Shown: piece by piece, positions 8,861-18,378 of the stretch
Numbering within the stretch: position 1 is the stretch's first letter
Layout: the number at the start of each line of letters is the position of its first letter
Source: CALKXV01 sp965228905
GTDB taxonomy: Bacteria; Pseudomonadota; Alphaproteobacteria; Rhodobacterales; Rhodobacteraceae
Assembly (NCBI GenBank): GCA_965228905.1
Contig: CBDDII010000001.1
Location: forward strand, 1-39,739
Reading direction: 5' to 3'
DNA: 39,739 nucleotides
Position numbers and translations under genes: made by a program
The notes under the pieces: generated by a model
What the model saw: only the letters and a program-made list of their open reading frames with translations
The model's database searches: none
Told to the model about the DNA's origin: nothing

Positions 8861-9633
8861 GAAAATCTGCGAAGACGCTCTTCGGCGCCGGCGAAAGCCG
8901 GTGCCTTGGGCATAAGCTTGATCTTGTAGTTACAAATCGCCTGAAGGCGGTTGAAATCGAGAATCTTCAAGGACTTGCGGTCAAGTTCGACCAATCCTTC
9001 CTGTCGCAGGCGCATGACCTGCCGGTTGACGTGAACCACACTCAGCCCCAAAGCATCCGCGACGACGGACTGGGTCAGGGGAAAGTCGACGATGGTTCCG
9101 TCAGGGGCCGCTGACACCTGGCGTTCGAAAATCTCCAACAATAAGTGGCTTACCCGTTCGTAAGCCGTCATGCGGCCAAGACGCAGCACCTGGTTGCCCA
9201 GAATCGTGCCCTCGGCCAGCATGTACTTGCGGAAACCGGCACCGATCCCTGGAAAATCATGGGCAAGCCGGAGGACGTCGGACATGGAAAACTCGGCGAT
9301 CTCACAGCGTGTCAGAGTCACGACATCGGTCGCCGAAGCCTGACGAAAATCCGCATAGAAACCTTCAAGATCGCCCGGCAATACGAAACCGACGATCTGG
9401 CGGCGATCATCTGCAATGCCGACACTGCGCATGGCCCAACCCGAGATGAATAGCCTCAGTTTATCAAGCGGTTGCGCCTCACGTGCGATCAACGTGTTAC
9501 GTGCGACGAAGCGATTGACCGACGGGATATTGGCAAGCGCGGTCTGCTCGATCGCGGTGACGTCCGGAATGACGCGCGCAAGCCGATCTCCTGCGCGGTC
9601 GAATCCTTGCGGCGCTCCGACACGGATGTTCAT
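8857..9633 (-). CDS. Crp/Fnr-family transcriptional regulator
   Basis: A 258-residue regulator with an N-terminal cyclic-nucleotide-binding-like beta-roll and a C-terminal Crp winged helix (PLTQSVVADALGLSVVHVNR). The start at 9633 is preferred over an upstream in-frame ATG because AAGGAGGG sits at the right distance. The N-terminus lacks the cysteine set of an Fnr iron-sulfur sensor, so oxygen sensing by a cluster is unlikely. The ligand, if any, is unknown. It converges on acs, and the two stop codons share bases 8858-8859, leaving no room for a terminator between them. No target sites were identified. Confidence 0.85.
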   Translation of the reverse strand: MNIRVGAPQGFDRAGDRLARVIPDVTAIEQTALANIPSVNRFVARNTLIAREAQPLDKLRLFISGWAMRSVGIADDRRQIVGFVLPGDLEGFYADFRQASATDVVTLTRCEIAEFSMSDVLRLAHDFPGIGAGFRKYMLAEGTILGNQVLRLGRMTAYERVSHLLLEIFERQVSAAPDGTIVDFPLTQSVVADALGLSVVHVNRQVMRLRQEGLVELDRKSLKILDFNRLQAICNYKIKLMPKAPAFAGAEERLRRFS

Positions 9634-9727
9634 CGAACCCTCCTTGGTCGCAAAAGATCGCTGCGAATCCATTCATTTCATGGACTCAACGCACAACCGG
9701 AGGGATTTGTTCCAAAAAACTTAACTA

Positions 9728-10738
9728 TCAGGACGCGCGTTCGAACAACCCGGTCAAGGCGCGGCGCACAAGGCTTGTGACCCTCGGTTTCCTGGTGCTG
9801 ACAAAGGGAACCGGGCGACAGACTTCCATGGCTGCCACGCCGACTCGCGCGGTCAGCGCACCGTTCACCAGGCCTTCGCCAAATCGACGGGACAGCTTGC
9901 CCAAGAGGTGACCGCCACCAACCGATCCGATCAAATCATCGCCCACGGCCACCGCCCCCGTCGCCACCAGATGCGCGACAACAGCACGGGTCAGCCGCCA
10001 AGCACCAAAGGTTCCGGCGCGACCGCCGTAAATCTCGGCAATCCGCCGGATCATCCGCAGGTTGGCCGTCAACGCCGTCAGGATGTCGGCAAAGGCCAGC
10101 GGAACAAGTGCTGTCACCGTGGCCACCTGCCGCGTCGCCCCTTCGACGGTGCGCACCGCCTCGGCGTCCAGCGGGGCCAAAAGCGCGTCCTCGACGACCG
10201 CCAATCCGGTTCTGGCATCGAAAACCTCACCCGCCAGCGAATCCAGACGTTCCCGTCCCCATGTGACTTCGGCCCGATCCGCATAGAACTTCGCCAGGCG
10301 ATCAATGAAAACGCGCGCGCCCGCCACGTCGTCTTCGGCCAGGATACGTGCCGCCTCTTCCTGAAGGCTTTCCACCTTTCGCAATCGCGAAAGTGCTGCA
10401 ATCTCACGGATGGAAATCATCGCGCAGACAAGACCGAAGGCGGCCAGAAGAGCCAGCCCCGCAAGCCCGAGGGCGGGAGAGCGCTCCATCAGGCCCGTCA
10501 CCGCGTTCCACGCGGCAAGCGATGCAAAAAAGGCGATCAGCGCCAACAGCAGCCGCCAGAACCAGCCCGCAAGAACCGAAGGCGGACGCGCGGCAATCGC
10601 CATTGTCGCCTGCATCGCCCGACCTTCCGGCGCGAAATCGGGTTCGGATATGGCGGGTGCCTCTGCCGGACTAGGCGCGGATGCCTCGGCGTCGAGTTCG
10701 ATCAGCACTGGGCCTTCGGCGTCGGGATTGCTCATCAC
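9728..10738 (-). CDS. YcjF/TIGR01620-family inner-membrane protein (DUF697)
   Basis: A 336-residue membrane protein whose partner gene is the YcjX-like P-loop protein just upstream. Two hydrophobic helices lie at about residues 60-85 and 90-112 (LLLALIAFFASLAAW; LGLAGLALLAAFGLVCAMI). The C-terminal DUF697 part holds further hydrophobic stretches and the conserved-looking RRFGEGLVNGALTARVG. The N-terminal 50 residues are acidic and low in complexity. Its start overlaps the stop of the ycjX-like gene by 4 bases (ATGA), so they are coupled. In enterobacteria the ycjX-ycjF pair is induced by envelope stress and phage shock; the biochemical role is unknown. Confidence 0.8.
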   Translation of the reverse strand: MMSNPDAEGPVLIELDAEASAPSPAEAPAISEPDFAPEGRAMQATMAIAARPPSVLAGWFWRLLLALIAFFASLAAWNAVTGLMERSPALGLAGLALLAAFGLVCAMISIREIAALSRLRKVESLQEEAARILAEDDVAGARVFIDRLAKFYADRAEVTWGRERLDSLAGEVFDARTGLAVVEDALLAPLDAEAVRTVEGATRQVATVTALVPLAFADILTALTANLRMIRRIAEIYGGRAGTFGAWRLTRAVVAHLVATGAVAVGDDLIGSVGGGHLLGKLSRRFGEGLVNGALTARVGVAAMEVCRPVPFVSTRKPRVTSLVRRALTGLFERAS

Positions 10739-12147
10739 AGTCTGTCTCCGAAAAGAAACTCGGCCGCGCGGTCGAGACGGATATGCGGCGGGCCGTCCCC
10801 CGGTTTCAGATCAACGGGTTGCGGCGCGAAATTCATCACCTGGTAATCCCCATTCAACCAGCTTTCCTGCCCTTCCCGCGCCGGCAACAACAGTTTCGAC
10901 GGGTCCTCCGGCAAGCGTCCAGGATACATGGCCGCGCGTTTCCCGCTCCCTTCAAGTATCCCGCGCACCACGTCCAGGTCGCGCCCCTCGCGCGTGATCG
11001 TATCCTCGGTCGTCGCCCGAAAGGCCGCCATCGACAACGCCATCGTCTCGGCCCCGGCGAAATCAGCGCGGCTCTTGGCATCGGCCAGAAGCGCTTCGGC
11101 AATCGCGGTCAGTTGCGGATGCTGCCGGTGGTGCAGATGGTCTGCCTTGGTCGCTGCAAACAGGATCTTCTCGATCCGTTTTCCAAGAAAGATCTGGGAC
11201 AGGAAGGCATTGCGGCCGGGGCGAAACGTCTGAAGAATATCGGCCATCGCCTTGCGCATATCCTCGACCGCAGGCGGCCCGGCGTGGATTGCGCCCAACA
11301 TGTCGACCAGCACAACCTGTCGGTCGATGCGCGAAAAATGGGTGCGAAAAAACGGTTTCACGACTTCGCGCTTATAGGCCTCGTACCGCCGTGCGAACTC
11401 GCGGCCAAGACTGCCGCGAGCGAATTGGCCTGAGGGTAAAGGCGCAAACGTAAGAACCGGAGACCCGGCCAGATCGCCCGGCAGCAGGAAACGCCCCGGT
11501 GTGCAATCCGAATACCCCTTCTCGCGCATCTTCTGCAAAGTCTCGGCAAAGCTGCCCGCCAGAGCCTTTGCGGTCACCTCGTCCAGCTTTCCCGAGGCAT
11601 CCACGGCCTGCATCCGGTCCAGAAACGCCGCCCCGTCCGAGCGCGCCTCAAGCCGTTCCAGGGTTTCACGCGACCAGGTCTCGAAGTCCTTGTCCAACAA
11701 CCCGAGGTCCAACAGCCACTCGCCCGGGTAATCCACAATATCCAGATGGATCGTCCGGGGGCCGGTAATTCCGGACAAAAGCCCCGCAGGTATTACACGA
11801 AAAGAAAGCCGTAACTCGCTGATACCTTTTGTGCTTTCCGGCCAGTGCGGCGTTGATCCGGTCAGGTCGGCCAAATGTGCTTCGTAGTCGAAGCGGGGCA
11901 CCGTGTCATCAGGCTGTGGCTGAAGCCAGACCGTCTGGATGCGCCCCGTGGCAGCGGCCCTCAACGCAGGCATCCGCCCACGCGCCAGAAGGTTCGCGAT
12001 CAATGAGGTGATGAAAACCGTTTTCCCCGACCGCGACAGTCCGGTCACGCCGAGGCGGACGACAGGCTCGAAAAAAGCCTCGCTCACCGTGGAAACGGTG
12101 GTCTCGACGCCGCGCGTCAGCCCATCTGCAATGTCGCCCAGTATCAC
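10735..12147 (-). CDS. YcjX-family P-loop protein (DUF463)
   Basis: Predicted nucleotide-binding protein of 470 residues, the usual length for the YcjX family. Walker A is GLSRSGKT near residue 25, preceded by FFEPVVRLGVT, a family hallmark. A GTPase-like DIVDYPGEWLLDL follows in the middle. I chose the GTG start at 12147, which gives the family N-terminus ILGDIADGLTRGVE, over upstream ATGs that add up to 92 unrelated residues and run into the hisB promoter. It is coupled to the downstream YcjF-like gene. The function is not established; an envelope-stress role is inferred from the family. Confidence 0.8.
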   Translation of the reverse strand: MILGDIADGLTRGVETTVSTVSEAFFEPVVRLGVTGLSRSGKTVFITSLIANLLARGRMPALRAAATGRIQTVWLQPQPDDTVPRFDYEAHLADLTGSTPHWPESTKGISELRLSFRVIPAGLLSGITGPRTIHLDIVDYPGEWLLDLGLLDKDFETWSRETLERLEARSDGAAFLDRMQAVDASGKLDEVTAKALAGSFAETLQKMREKGYSDCTPGRFLLPGDLAGSPVLTFAPLPSGQFARGSLGREFARRYEAYKREVVKPFFRTHFSRIDRQVVLVDMLGAIHAGPPAVEDMRKAMADILQTFRPGRNAFLSQIFLGKRIEKILFAATKADHLHHRQHPQLTAIAEALLADAKSRADFAGAETMALSMAAFRATTEDTITREGRDLDVVRGILEGSGKRAAMYPGRLPEDPSKLLLPAREGQESWLNGDYQVMNFAPQPVDLKPGDGPPHIRLDRAAEFLFGDRL

Positions 12148-12309
12148 GTCCGCTCGCCCTCTTCGGCCCCATACATAGGCGCTGCACAATGGTTTCGCCA
12201 GCAAGACGCCAATGCGCATTTTTTGCAACGCTTGCCCCGGACGGAACGCACCCCCTTCCCGTGGCCTGCCCCCGAGACTATAAGCGCAGTCGTTCAAGGA
12301 GTTAGCCCC

Positions 12310-12897
12310 ATGCGCAGCGCCAAAGTCACGCGGACGACAGCCGAAACCGACATCACCGTCGACATCAACCTCGACGGCACCGGAACCTATGACAACCAGA
12401 CCGGCGTCGGGTTCTTCGATCACATGCTGGACCAGCTAGCACGGCATTCGCTGATCGACATGGCCGTGCGTGCCAAGGGCGATCTCCACATCGACGATCA
12501 CCATACGGTCGAGGATACGGGCATCGCGCTTGGCCAGGCCCTGAGCGAGGCGCTTGGCGACAAGCGCGGCATTCGTCGTTACGGTTCGTGCATCCTGCCA
12601 ATGGACGACGCCCAGGTGCGCACCGCGCTTGATCTGTCGGCCCGTCCCTTCCTGATCTGGAACGTCGCCATGCCTGCAGCCAAAATCGGCACATTTGACA
12701 CGGAACTGGTGCGCGAGTTTTTCCAGGCCTTCAGCACCCACGGCGGTATCACCCTGCACGTGGACATGTTGCACGGGTTGAACGCCCACCACATCGCCGA
12801 AGCGACGTTCAAGTCGGTGGCGCGTGCCCTGCGCGAGGCGGTCGAGACTGATCCGCGCAAGGAAGACGCGATTCCATCGACCAAGGGTGCGCTTTAG
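12310..12897 (+). CDS. hisB: Imidazoleglycerol-phosphate dehydratase
   Basis: Catalyses the dehydration of imidazole glycerol phosphate to imidazole acetol phosphate in histidine biosynthesis; Mn-dependent and cytoplasmic. At 195 residues it is the monofunctional form without the phosphatase domain. The two metal-binding repeats are visible: FFDHMLDQLARH with DDHHTVED early, and STHGGITLHV with GLNAHHIAEATFK late. The start at 12310 follows AAGGAG; upstream ATGs in the same frame would add unrelated sequence. hisH starts 4 bases after its stop. A TATAAG sequence at 12279-12284 could serve as -10, but no good -35 is seen. Confidence 0.95.
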   Translation: MRSAKVTRTTAETDITVDINLDGTGTYDNQTGVGFFDHMLDQLARHSLIDMAVRAKGDLHIDDHHTVEDTGIALGQALSEALGDKRGIRRYGSCILPMDDAQVRTALDLSARPFLIWNVAMPAAKIGTFDTELVREFFQAFSTHGGITLHVDMLHGLNAHHIAEATFKSVARALREAVETDPRKEDAIPSTKGAL

Positions 12898-12901
12898 GCC
12901 C

Positions 12902-13540
12902 ATGCTGACCGTTTTGATCGACTACGGCGCGGGCAACCTCCACTCAGCCGAAAAGGCCTTTCAGCGCATGGCGCGGGAAGAAAGTGCAGGTGAAGTGATC
13001 GTTTCCGACCGGGCCGAGGACGTGGCCCGCGCCGACCGCATTGTCTTGCCCGGCGACGGGGCCTTTCCGGCCTGCATGACCGCGTTGAAAGGCGCCGAGG
13101 GCCTCTATGCCGCCCTGATCGAGGCGGTCGAGGTCAAGGCCTGCCCCTTCCTTGGCATCTGCGTCGGGATGCAACTCATGGCGCGAAAAGGCCACGAGTA
13201 CAGCGAAGTCGATGGACTTGGCTGGATCGACGGCGAGGTTCGGCGCATCGCGCCGAGTGATCCTAACCTGAAAATCCCGCATATGGGATGGAACGACCTG
13301 GTTCTGGACGCGCCTCACCCCGTGCTTGAGGGCCTGGAAACAGGCGATCACGCCTATTTCGTGCATTCCTACCAGATGGAAATGACAAACCCGCAGCAGA
13401 GGCTTGCCCATTGCGACTATGCAGGCGATGTGACGGCGATCGTGGGGCGCGACACGATGGTCGGCACACAGTTCCACCCGGAAAAAAGCCAGGCGGCAGG
13501 CCTAAAGCTGATTGCAAATTGGCTGAAGTGGCATCCCTGA
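12902..13540 (+). CDS. hisH: Imidazole glycerol phosphate synthase, glutaminase subunit
   Basis: Glutamine amidotransferase subunit that supplies ammonia to HisF; 212 residues. It begins DYGAGNLHSAEKAF. The catalytic cysteine lies in FLGICVGMQLM, and the histidine-glutamate pair in GTQFHPEKSQ. The ATG at 12902 lies 4 bases after hisB. In many relatives hisA and hisF follow; here the next gene is on the other strand, so the partner hisF must lie elsewhere. Confidence 0.95.
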   Translation: MLTVLIDYGAGNLHSAEKAFQRMAREESAGEVIVSDRAEDVARADRIVLPGDGAFPACMTALKGAEGLYAALIEAVEVKACPFLGICVGMQLMARKGHEYSEVDGLGWIDGEVRRIAPSDPNLKIPHMGWNDLVLDAPHPVLEGLETGDHAYFVHSYQMEMTNPQQRLAHCDYAGDVTAIVGRDTMVGTQFHPEKSQAAGLKLIANWLKWHP

Positions 13541-13547
13541 GAGGTTT

Positions 13548-13736
13548 TTAGCCCTGCACCGGGGTCATCTGCTCTTCGGATGCGAGGCTGTAAGCAGTGA
13601 CGGCAAGCACGGCCAGAAGCACCAATGCGCCTGCGCCGCTGTAGGCCAGGAAGGCCAGCCCAAGGGAGGCCGTTTCGATATAGACAGCAAGAGCAACAAT
13701 CGCAGCAGTGATGAAACTGGTGATGAGATGTGCCAT
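13548..13736 (-). CDS. Small two-helix membrane protein of unknown function
   Basis: This 62-residue product has two hydrophobic helices, about residues 6-29 and 33-53 (LAFLAYSGAGALVLLAVLAV), and a short polar tail. AGGGA lies upstream of the ATG. It converges on hisH with 7 bases between the stops. I do not recognise it. The size, the hydrophobic pattern and the lack of any competing gene on these bases support a real small membrane protein, but no family evidence backs it. Confidence 0.5.
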   Translation of the reverse strand: MAHLITSFITAAIVALAVYIETASLGLAFLAYSGAGALVLLAVLAVTAYSLASEEQMTPVQG

Positions 13737-13945
13737 GTGTGCGGTCCCTAATCGCGTCGATAAGACCTACTCTGGCCAGTAAATCTGACGAAAATTGGGC
13801 GACCGCAGGGACGATCCGTGCCGAAACGAGGCAGATCGCTAAACTTTTGATCAAACTCTAGACCATTCATACACTGTAAGTGAGGCGATATCCGTAAGAG
13901 AAAATCAGGATATTTGATCAATTACAACGTGTTGCCGGCAAAACC

Positions 13946-15829
13946 TCAATCAGCCCACTGCCAGGGTCGGATAAAGCCTCCCAAGGTGGCCGTGACCGCA
14001 TCGTGATCGGCAGAGGCCCGCCCATCCAGAAGCGCCACAAGGCCCAGACGCTTGTCTTCGATAACTTCCGATACCCGCGCATCGTGCCCGTCGGCTTCGA
14101 GCGCGGCGTTGTAGATTCGCGTGATCGCGCTGCGACGCAGGTCCGGCTTGAACACCTTTCCAACGGCGGTCTTGGGCAATTCGTCCAGGATTTCGATGTA
14201 TTTCGGCAAGGCGGCCCGCTCGGCGATCTTGGAACGGGCATAGTCGATCAATTCGTCGGGTGTCGCCGTCCCGCCTGACACCAGTTCGACATAGGCGCAA
14301 GGCAGTTCCCCGGAATGCGCGTCCGGTTGGCCTATGGCCCCCACCATCGCAACGGCAGGATGTCCCGCAAGCGCCTCTTCGATTTCGGCAGGGTCGATGT
14401 TGTGGCCGCCCCGAATGATCAGATCCTTGGCCCGTCCGGTGATCCAGAGATAGCCGTCCTCATCAATCCGGCCCAGGTCTCCGGTACGCAGATACTGGTT
14501 GAGATGGAACAGATCCACGTTCTTTTCGGGCTGCGTATAGGTCTTGCCCGCGTAAACGCCGGGATTCGACACGCAGATCTCGCCCACCTCGTTGGTACCG
14601 CACTCCTTCGGACCATCGGGTGAATCCAGCAGGATCTTCACATCCGTATAGGGAAACGGAATGCCCACGGACCCCACTTTTTTAACCCCGCCAATCGGGT
14701 TGCAGGACACAAGACAGGTCGCCTCGGTCAGCCCATAACCTTCGATCACCTCAACCCCGCAGGCTTCCTCAAACCGCTTGTAAAGCTCGATCGGAAGTGG
14801 TGCCGACCCAGAGAACGCCGTCTTGACCGAGGAAAGATCGGCATCCACGGGACGTTGCATCAAGGCGGAAAACGCCGTCGGTACGCCGATGATGAAAGTG
14901 GTCTTCCAACGCTCGTTCAATTTCCAGAAGTTGTCGAACACGCCATCCCCCCGGTATCCGGCAGGCGTGGGAAAGACCACATGCGCCCCGGCCTGGATGG
15001 CCGACATCAGGACAGGTTCGACCGCGAAGACGTGGAACAGGGGCAAGGGGCACATGATAACGCTGGTTTCATCGAACAGAAGGTTCGCCCCCAGCCAACC
15101 GTTGTAAATCATCCCCCCGAAGCGGTGCTGCGCCATTTTCGGCATACCCGTCGTTCCGCCAGTGTGGAAATAGGCCCCGACACGGTCAAAGGCGGGTGCT
15201 GCGAAATCCAACGTGGTATTCTGGCGGGCAATCTCGGTCTGGAAATCCAGTACCTTCGCCTTGTGCTCTACCCTGTTCTTCGGGCGGATCAGCCGCACGA
15301 TCCAGGATTTGGGCGGCGTGAGATAACGCAAAAGGTCAATCTCGATCACCGTTTCGACGTTCGGGGCAAGCGCCACTGCTTCGGCAGCCTTCTGCGGCAC
15401 ATCCGTCTTGGGAAAGGCTTTCAGCGTTACCAGAACCTTGGCCTTGGTTTCCTGCAACAAGGAAGCGATCTGGTTCACTTCCAGCAGGGGGTTGATCGGC
15501 GTGACAATCCCCGCCGTCATGCCGCCAAGCAGTGTCAGCACGGTCTCGGTGGCGTTCGGCAAGAGATAGGCAATCACGTCGTCCTCGCCGACCCCAAGGC
15601 TTCGGAACATGTTGGCGGCCTGATTGACGCCGGAAAGAAGCTCGGACCAGGTCAGTGTCTCGGCGGGATCCTTTGGATCGGACTGCAACTGGTAAGACAC
15701 AGCGGGACGGTCGCCATGTTCTGCCGCCGTTGCGCTCAAGGCATCGTAAACGGTGACAGGAAGCTGCCGCGCACTCCAATCGCACTCGGCCTCAAGCGCA
15801 TTTCGCGCCTCGATAGAGTTGAACTTCAT
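13946..15829 (-). CDS. Acyl-CoA synthetase (AMP-forming)
   Basis: Activates a carboxylic acid to its CoA thioester through an acyl-AMP; cytoplasmic, 627 residues. The ATP loop is HTGGTTGMPK, the YGLTEA motif (GYGLTEATCLVS) and the hinge (GYLWITGRAKDLIIRGGHNI) are intact, and the catalytic lysine is in PKTAVGKVFKPDLR. It is longer than typical FadD because of about 70 residues after that lysine. The start at 15829 has GGGAGG upstream; an ATG 54 bases further up has none. The substrate is unknown; the pocket cannot be read by eye. It is a single-gene unit next to an ABC exporter on the same strand. Confidence 0.88.
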   Translation of the reverse strand: MKFNSIEARNALEAECDWSARQLPVTVYDALSATAAEHGDRPAVSYQLQSDPKDPAETLTWSELLSGVNQAANMFRSLGVGEDDVIAYLLPNATETVLTLLGGMTAGIVTPINPLLEVNQIASLLQETKAKVLVTLKAFPKTDVPQKAAEAVALAPNVETVIEIDLLRYLTPPKSWIVRLIRPKNRVEHKAKVLDFQTEIARQNTTLDFAAPAFDRVGAYFHTGGTTGMPKMAQHRFGGMIYNGWLGANLLFDETSVIMCPLPLFHVFAVEPVLMSAIQAGAHVVFPTPAGYRGDGVFDNFWKLNERWKTTFIIGVPTAFSALMQRPVDADLSSVKTAFSGSAPLPIELYKRFEEACGVEVIEGYGLTEATCLVSCNPIGGVKKVGSVGIPFPYTDVKILLDSPDGPKECGTNEVGEICVSNPGVYAGKTYTQPEKNVDLFHLNQYLRTGDLGRIDEDGYLWITGRAKDLIIRGGHNIDPAEIEEALAGHPAVAMVGAIGQPDAHSGELPCAYVELVSGGTATPDELIDYARSKIAERAALPKYIEILDELPKTAVGKVFKPDLRRSAITRIYNAALEADGHDARVSEVIEDKRLGLVALLDGRASADHDAVTATLGGFIRPWQWAD

Positions 15830-15917
15830 AGCAGGCCTCCCGTCCTCATTCACAAGTCTTGCGCGAAAAAGGGTGTCGGGCAAGTCAGAGCCTCGGTTCC
15901 CGACGTCGCGTCAGGCC

Positions 15918-17702
15918 CTATTCGGCCGCATGACCTGCCGTAAACTGAAGCCGCGCCAGCCGCGCATAAAGCCCGTCATCCGCAACAAGACTGTCGTGGG
16001 TGCCGCTGGCGACGATCCGCCCCTGGTCAAAGACAAGAATGCGGTCGGCTTTCTTCACGGTCGCCAACCTGTGGGCCACGACAATTGTGGTGCGGTTTTC
16101 CGCCAGCTTTTCAACGGCCCTTTGCACCGCCTGCTCGCTTTCCGCATCAAGCGCACTGGTGGCTTCGTCCAGCAACAGAACAGGCGCGTCGCGCAGGATC
16201 GCCCGAGCAATGGCGATACGCTGTTTCTGGCCGCCGGAAAGCATCACGCCGCGTTCGCCCACATATGTGTCATAGCCATCCGGCAAGGCGCTCAGGAACT
16301 CATGCGCCGCCGCTGCCGTGGCCGCCGCTTCGATTTCCTCGTCCGTTGCCTCGGGCCGCCCGAAACGGATGTTCTCGCGGGCCGTATCGGCAAAGATGAC
16401 AGGTTCCTGCGGGACAAGCGCGATATGTTCGCGAAAGTCCGCACGCGCCATGTTCGACAGATTTTGCCCATCCAGCGTGATTGCCCCGGTGATGGGATCG
16501 TAAAACCGCAAGAGAAGCTGGATCACCGTGCTTTTCCCGGCCCCCGATGGCCCGACAAGCGCGACCGTTTCACCCGGTGCAACGGAAAACGACACCCCCT
16601 CCAGCGCCGCCATATCCGGGCGCGAGGGATAGGAAAAATGGACGTCGTCAAAGGCGACCTCGCCCCGCAGCGGTTCGGCCAGCGGCAGCGGCTTGGCCGG
16701 ATCGCTGACGGAATCCTCCGAGGTCAGAAGCTCCACCAGACGCTCGGTTGCCCCGGCCGCACGCTGCAATTCGCCCCAGATCTCGGACAGGGCCCCGACC
16801 GCACCGGCCACCATCACGGCGTAGATCACGAATTGCACCAATTCGCCCACGCTCATCGCCCCGCCACGCACGTCGCGCGCCCCGACCCAAAGCACGCCGA
16901 CAACACCAGCAAAGACCAGCGCAATCACGATCACCGTCATGATGGCGCGCGTGGTGATGCGTTTTTTCGCCGAGACGAAGGAACGTTCGGTCACGTCGTT
17001 GAAACCACGGCGGTTTTCAGCTTCGTTGGTATAGGCCTGCACTGCCTGCACCGCCAAAAGCGACTCCGAGGCGCGCCCCGAAGACGCCGCGATCCAGTCC
17101 TGGTTTTCCCGGCTGAGCTTTCTCAACCTCCGCCCCAGAACGACAATCGGCACAACGATCAACGGCACCAGCAAAAGCACCATCCCGGCCAGTTTCGCCG
17201 AGGTGATCAGCAAAAGAACCAGCCCGCCCAAGAGGATCAGCAGATTGCGCAGCGCGATGGATATCGACGAGCCGATCACCGAAAGGATCAGGGTCGTATC
17301 AGTCGTGATCCGCGACAGGACCTCGCCGGTCATGATCTTTTCGTAAAACGCCGGGCTCATCCCGATCATGCGGTCAAAGACGGCAATGCGGATGTCGGCC
17401 ACCACCCGTTCACCAAGGCGCGTCACAAGGTAATAGCGCAGGCCCGTGCCAATCGCGAGCAAGAGCGCAAAGCCCAGGGCGGCGGCAAAATAACTGTCCA
17501 GGAGTTCTTCGGCAGAGGTTTCGAAACCATCGACGACACGACGCACGGCAATCGGCAAGATCAGCGAAACGCTGGCGGTCAGCACCAGCGCCCCGCAAGC
17601 GGCGAACATCATCGCCCGATAGCGCCCGACAAACGGCCAAAGCGCCTTCAATACCCCGATGTTACGCGATTTCGCGCGATCTTCGCTCTGACTTTCGGCC
17701 AT
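15918..17702 (-). CDS. MsbA-like ABC exporter (fused permease and ATPase)
   Basis: Half-transporter of 594 residues that would work as a homodimer. The N-terminal six-helix exporter domain (about 20-320) is followed by an ATPase domain with Walker A GPSGAGKST, signature LSGGQKQRIA, Walker B VLLLDEATSALD and H-loop VAHRLATV. The ABCB/MsbA type exports lipids or hydrophobic compounds; the substrate here is unknown. The start at 17702 follows AAGAGGG and removes 16 unconvincing residues from the longer frame. The tRNA-Gly gene lies just upstream on the same strand. Confidence 0.88.
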   Translation of the reverse strand: MAESQSEDRAKSRNIGVLKALWPFVGRYRAMMFAACGALVLTASVSLILPIAVRRVVDGFETSAEELLDSYFAAALGFALLLAIGTGLRYYLVTRLGERVVADIRIAVFDRMIGMSPAFYEKIMTGEVLSRITTDTTLILSVIGSSISIALRNLLILLGGLVLLLITSAKLAGMVLLLVPLIVVPIVVLGRRLRKLSRENQDWIAASSGRASESLLAVQAVQAYTNEAENRRGFNDVTERSFVSAKKRITTRAIMTVIVIALVFAGVVGVLWVGARDVRGGAMSVGELVQFVIYAVMVAGAVGALSEIWGELQRAAGATERLVELLTSEDSVSDPAKPLPLAEPLRGEVAFDDVHFSYPSRPDMAALEGVSFSVAPGETVALVGPSGAGKSTVIQLLLRFYDPITGAITLDGQNLSNMARADFREHIALVPQEPVIFADTARENIRFGRPEATDEEIEAAATAAAAHEFLSALPDGYDTYVGERGVMLSGGQKQRIAIARAILRDAPVLLLDEATSALDAESEQAVQRAVEKLAENRTTIVVAHRLATVKKADRILVFDQGRIVASGTHDSLVADDGLYARLARLQFTAGHAAE

Positions 17703-17775
17703 GTATCCCTCTTCCCGGTTCGGAATACTGAAGCAAACCGGAGGCCACAAGGCAGAGTTGTCGTTTCAGAGATTT

Positions 17776-17849
17776 TGGAGCGGGCGGCGGGAATCGAACC
17801 CGCGTCATCAGCTTGGAAGGCTGAGGTCTTACCACTACACAACGCCCGC
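17776..17849 (-). tRNA. tRNA-Gly (anticodon TCC)
   Basis: The minus strand folds as a complete cloverleaf: acceptor arm GCGGGCG paired with CGCCCGC, D-loop with AGTGGTAA, anticodon stem CTCAGC/GCTGAT-type around CTTCCAA with anticodon TCC, and T-arm CGGGTTCGATTCCCG. The 3' CCA is encoded (17776-17778). It reads GGA and GGG codons. Confidence 0.95.
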
Positions 17850-17860
17850 GCCGGTTCGAC

Positions 17861-18244
17861 TTAGTATTGTGCCGGCTTCACAAGGTCAAGCTGGAATGTC
17901 TCTTGGGTATGCGCGGCAACCTTGAAGGCAAGCGGATTGATTGACCGGACAACACGAACGACGCCTGACGGTTGGTGGACTTTCGTTCCGCATTCATCCT
18001 TTGTGCAACACCTACAGCACAGCGATGCGTCCCGGAAACAAACGTGCCGAAATTCCGCGGCAATGACACTGCCGAGAGCGACCGCCCTGCCAGCCTTCAG
18101 ATACGTAGGAAGCGAGATGAACGCTTTTATCACCTCCCGACAGACTGGCAGTTCAGGCGTAGACTGTGCGAGTACGCCTTTAAGAATTTGACGTCGCAAC
18201 GAACCCATTGCCGCTGTTCCGATTGGCTTTCGGACTACCCTCAT
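17861..18244 (-). pseudogene. Decayed C-terminal fragment of an FAD/NAD(P)-binding protein paralogue
   Basis: This open frame of 127 codons is not a convincing gene, but its middle reads VALGSVIAAEFRHVCFRDAS. The intact protein at 20029-21681 ends with LALGSVIAADSLHDCFGEAS in the same orientation. The underlying DNA (18022-18088 against 20090-20156) agrees at about three quarters of positions by eye. Upstream, only a weak VI-A spacing match survives, and downstream nothing matches. I read it as the remnant of a duplicated or displaced copy of that gene, now truncated next to the tRNA. The rest of 17850-18378 holds no other gene that I can support; its right edge must contain the promoter of the aminotransferase gene. 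Confidence 0.5.
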
Positions 18245-18378
18245 TCCTTTTCTGAACCGAACCTCTTTCAGATGGATCTGCCCTCTGAAGACCCCCTACA
18301 AAATGAAATCCGGGACGTCTTTTCGCAGCACCCCATTGGCCGTAATGTAGCCCGGCACCCTTCAGAAACGAGGACCAC

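Noticed and set aside
13888..13913. ATATCC/GGATAT inverted pair upstream of the acyl-CoA synthetase stop side
   Set aside because: Six pairs with a 14-base loop in AT-rich sequence; no T-run in the right place and likely chance.
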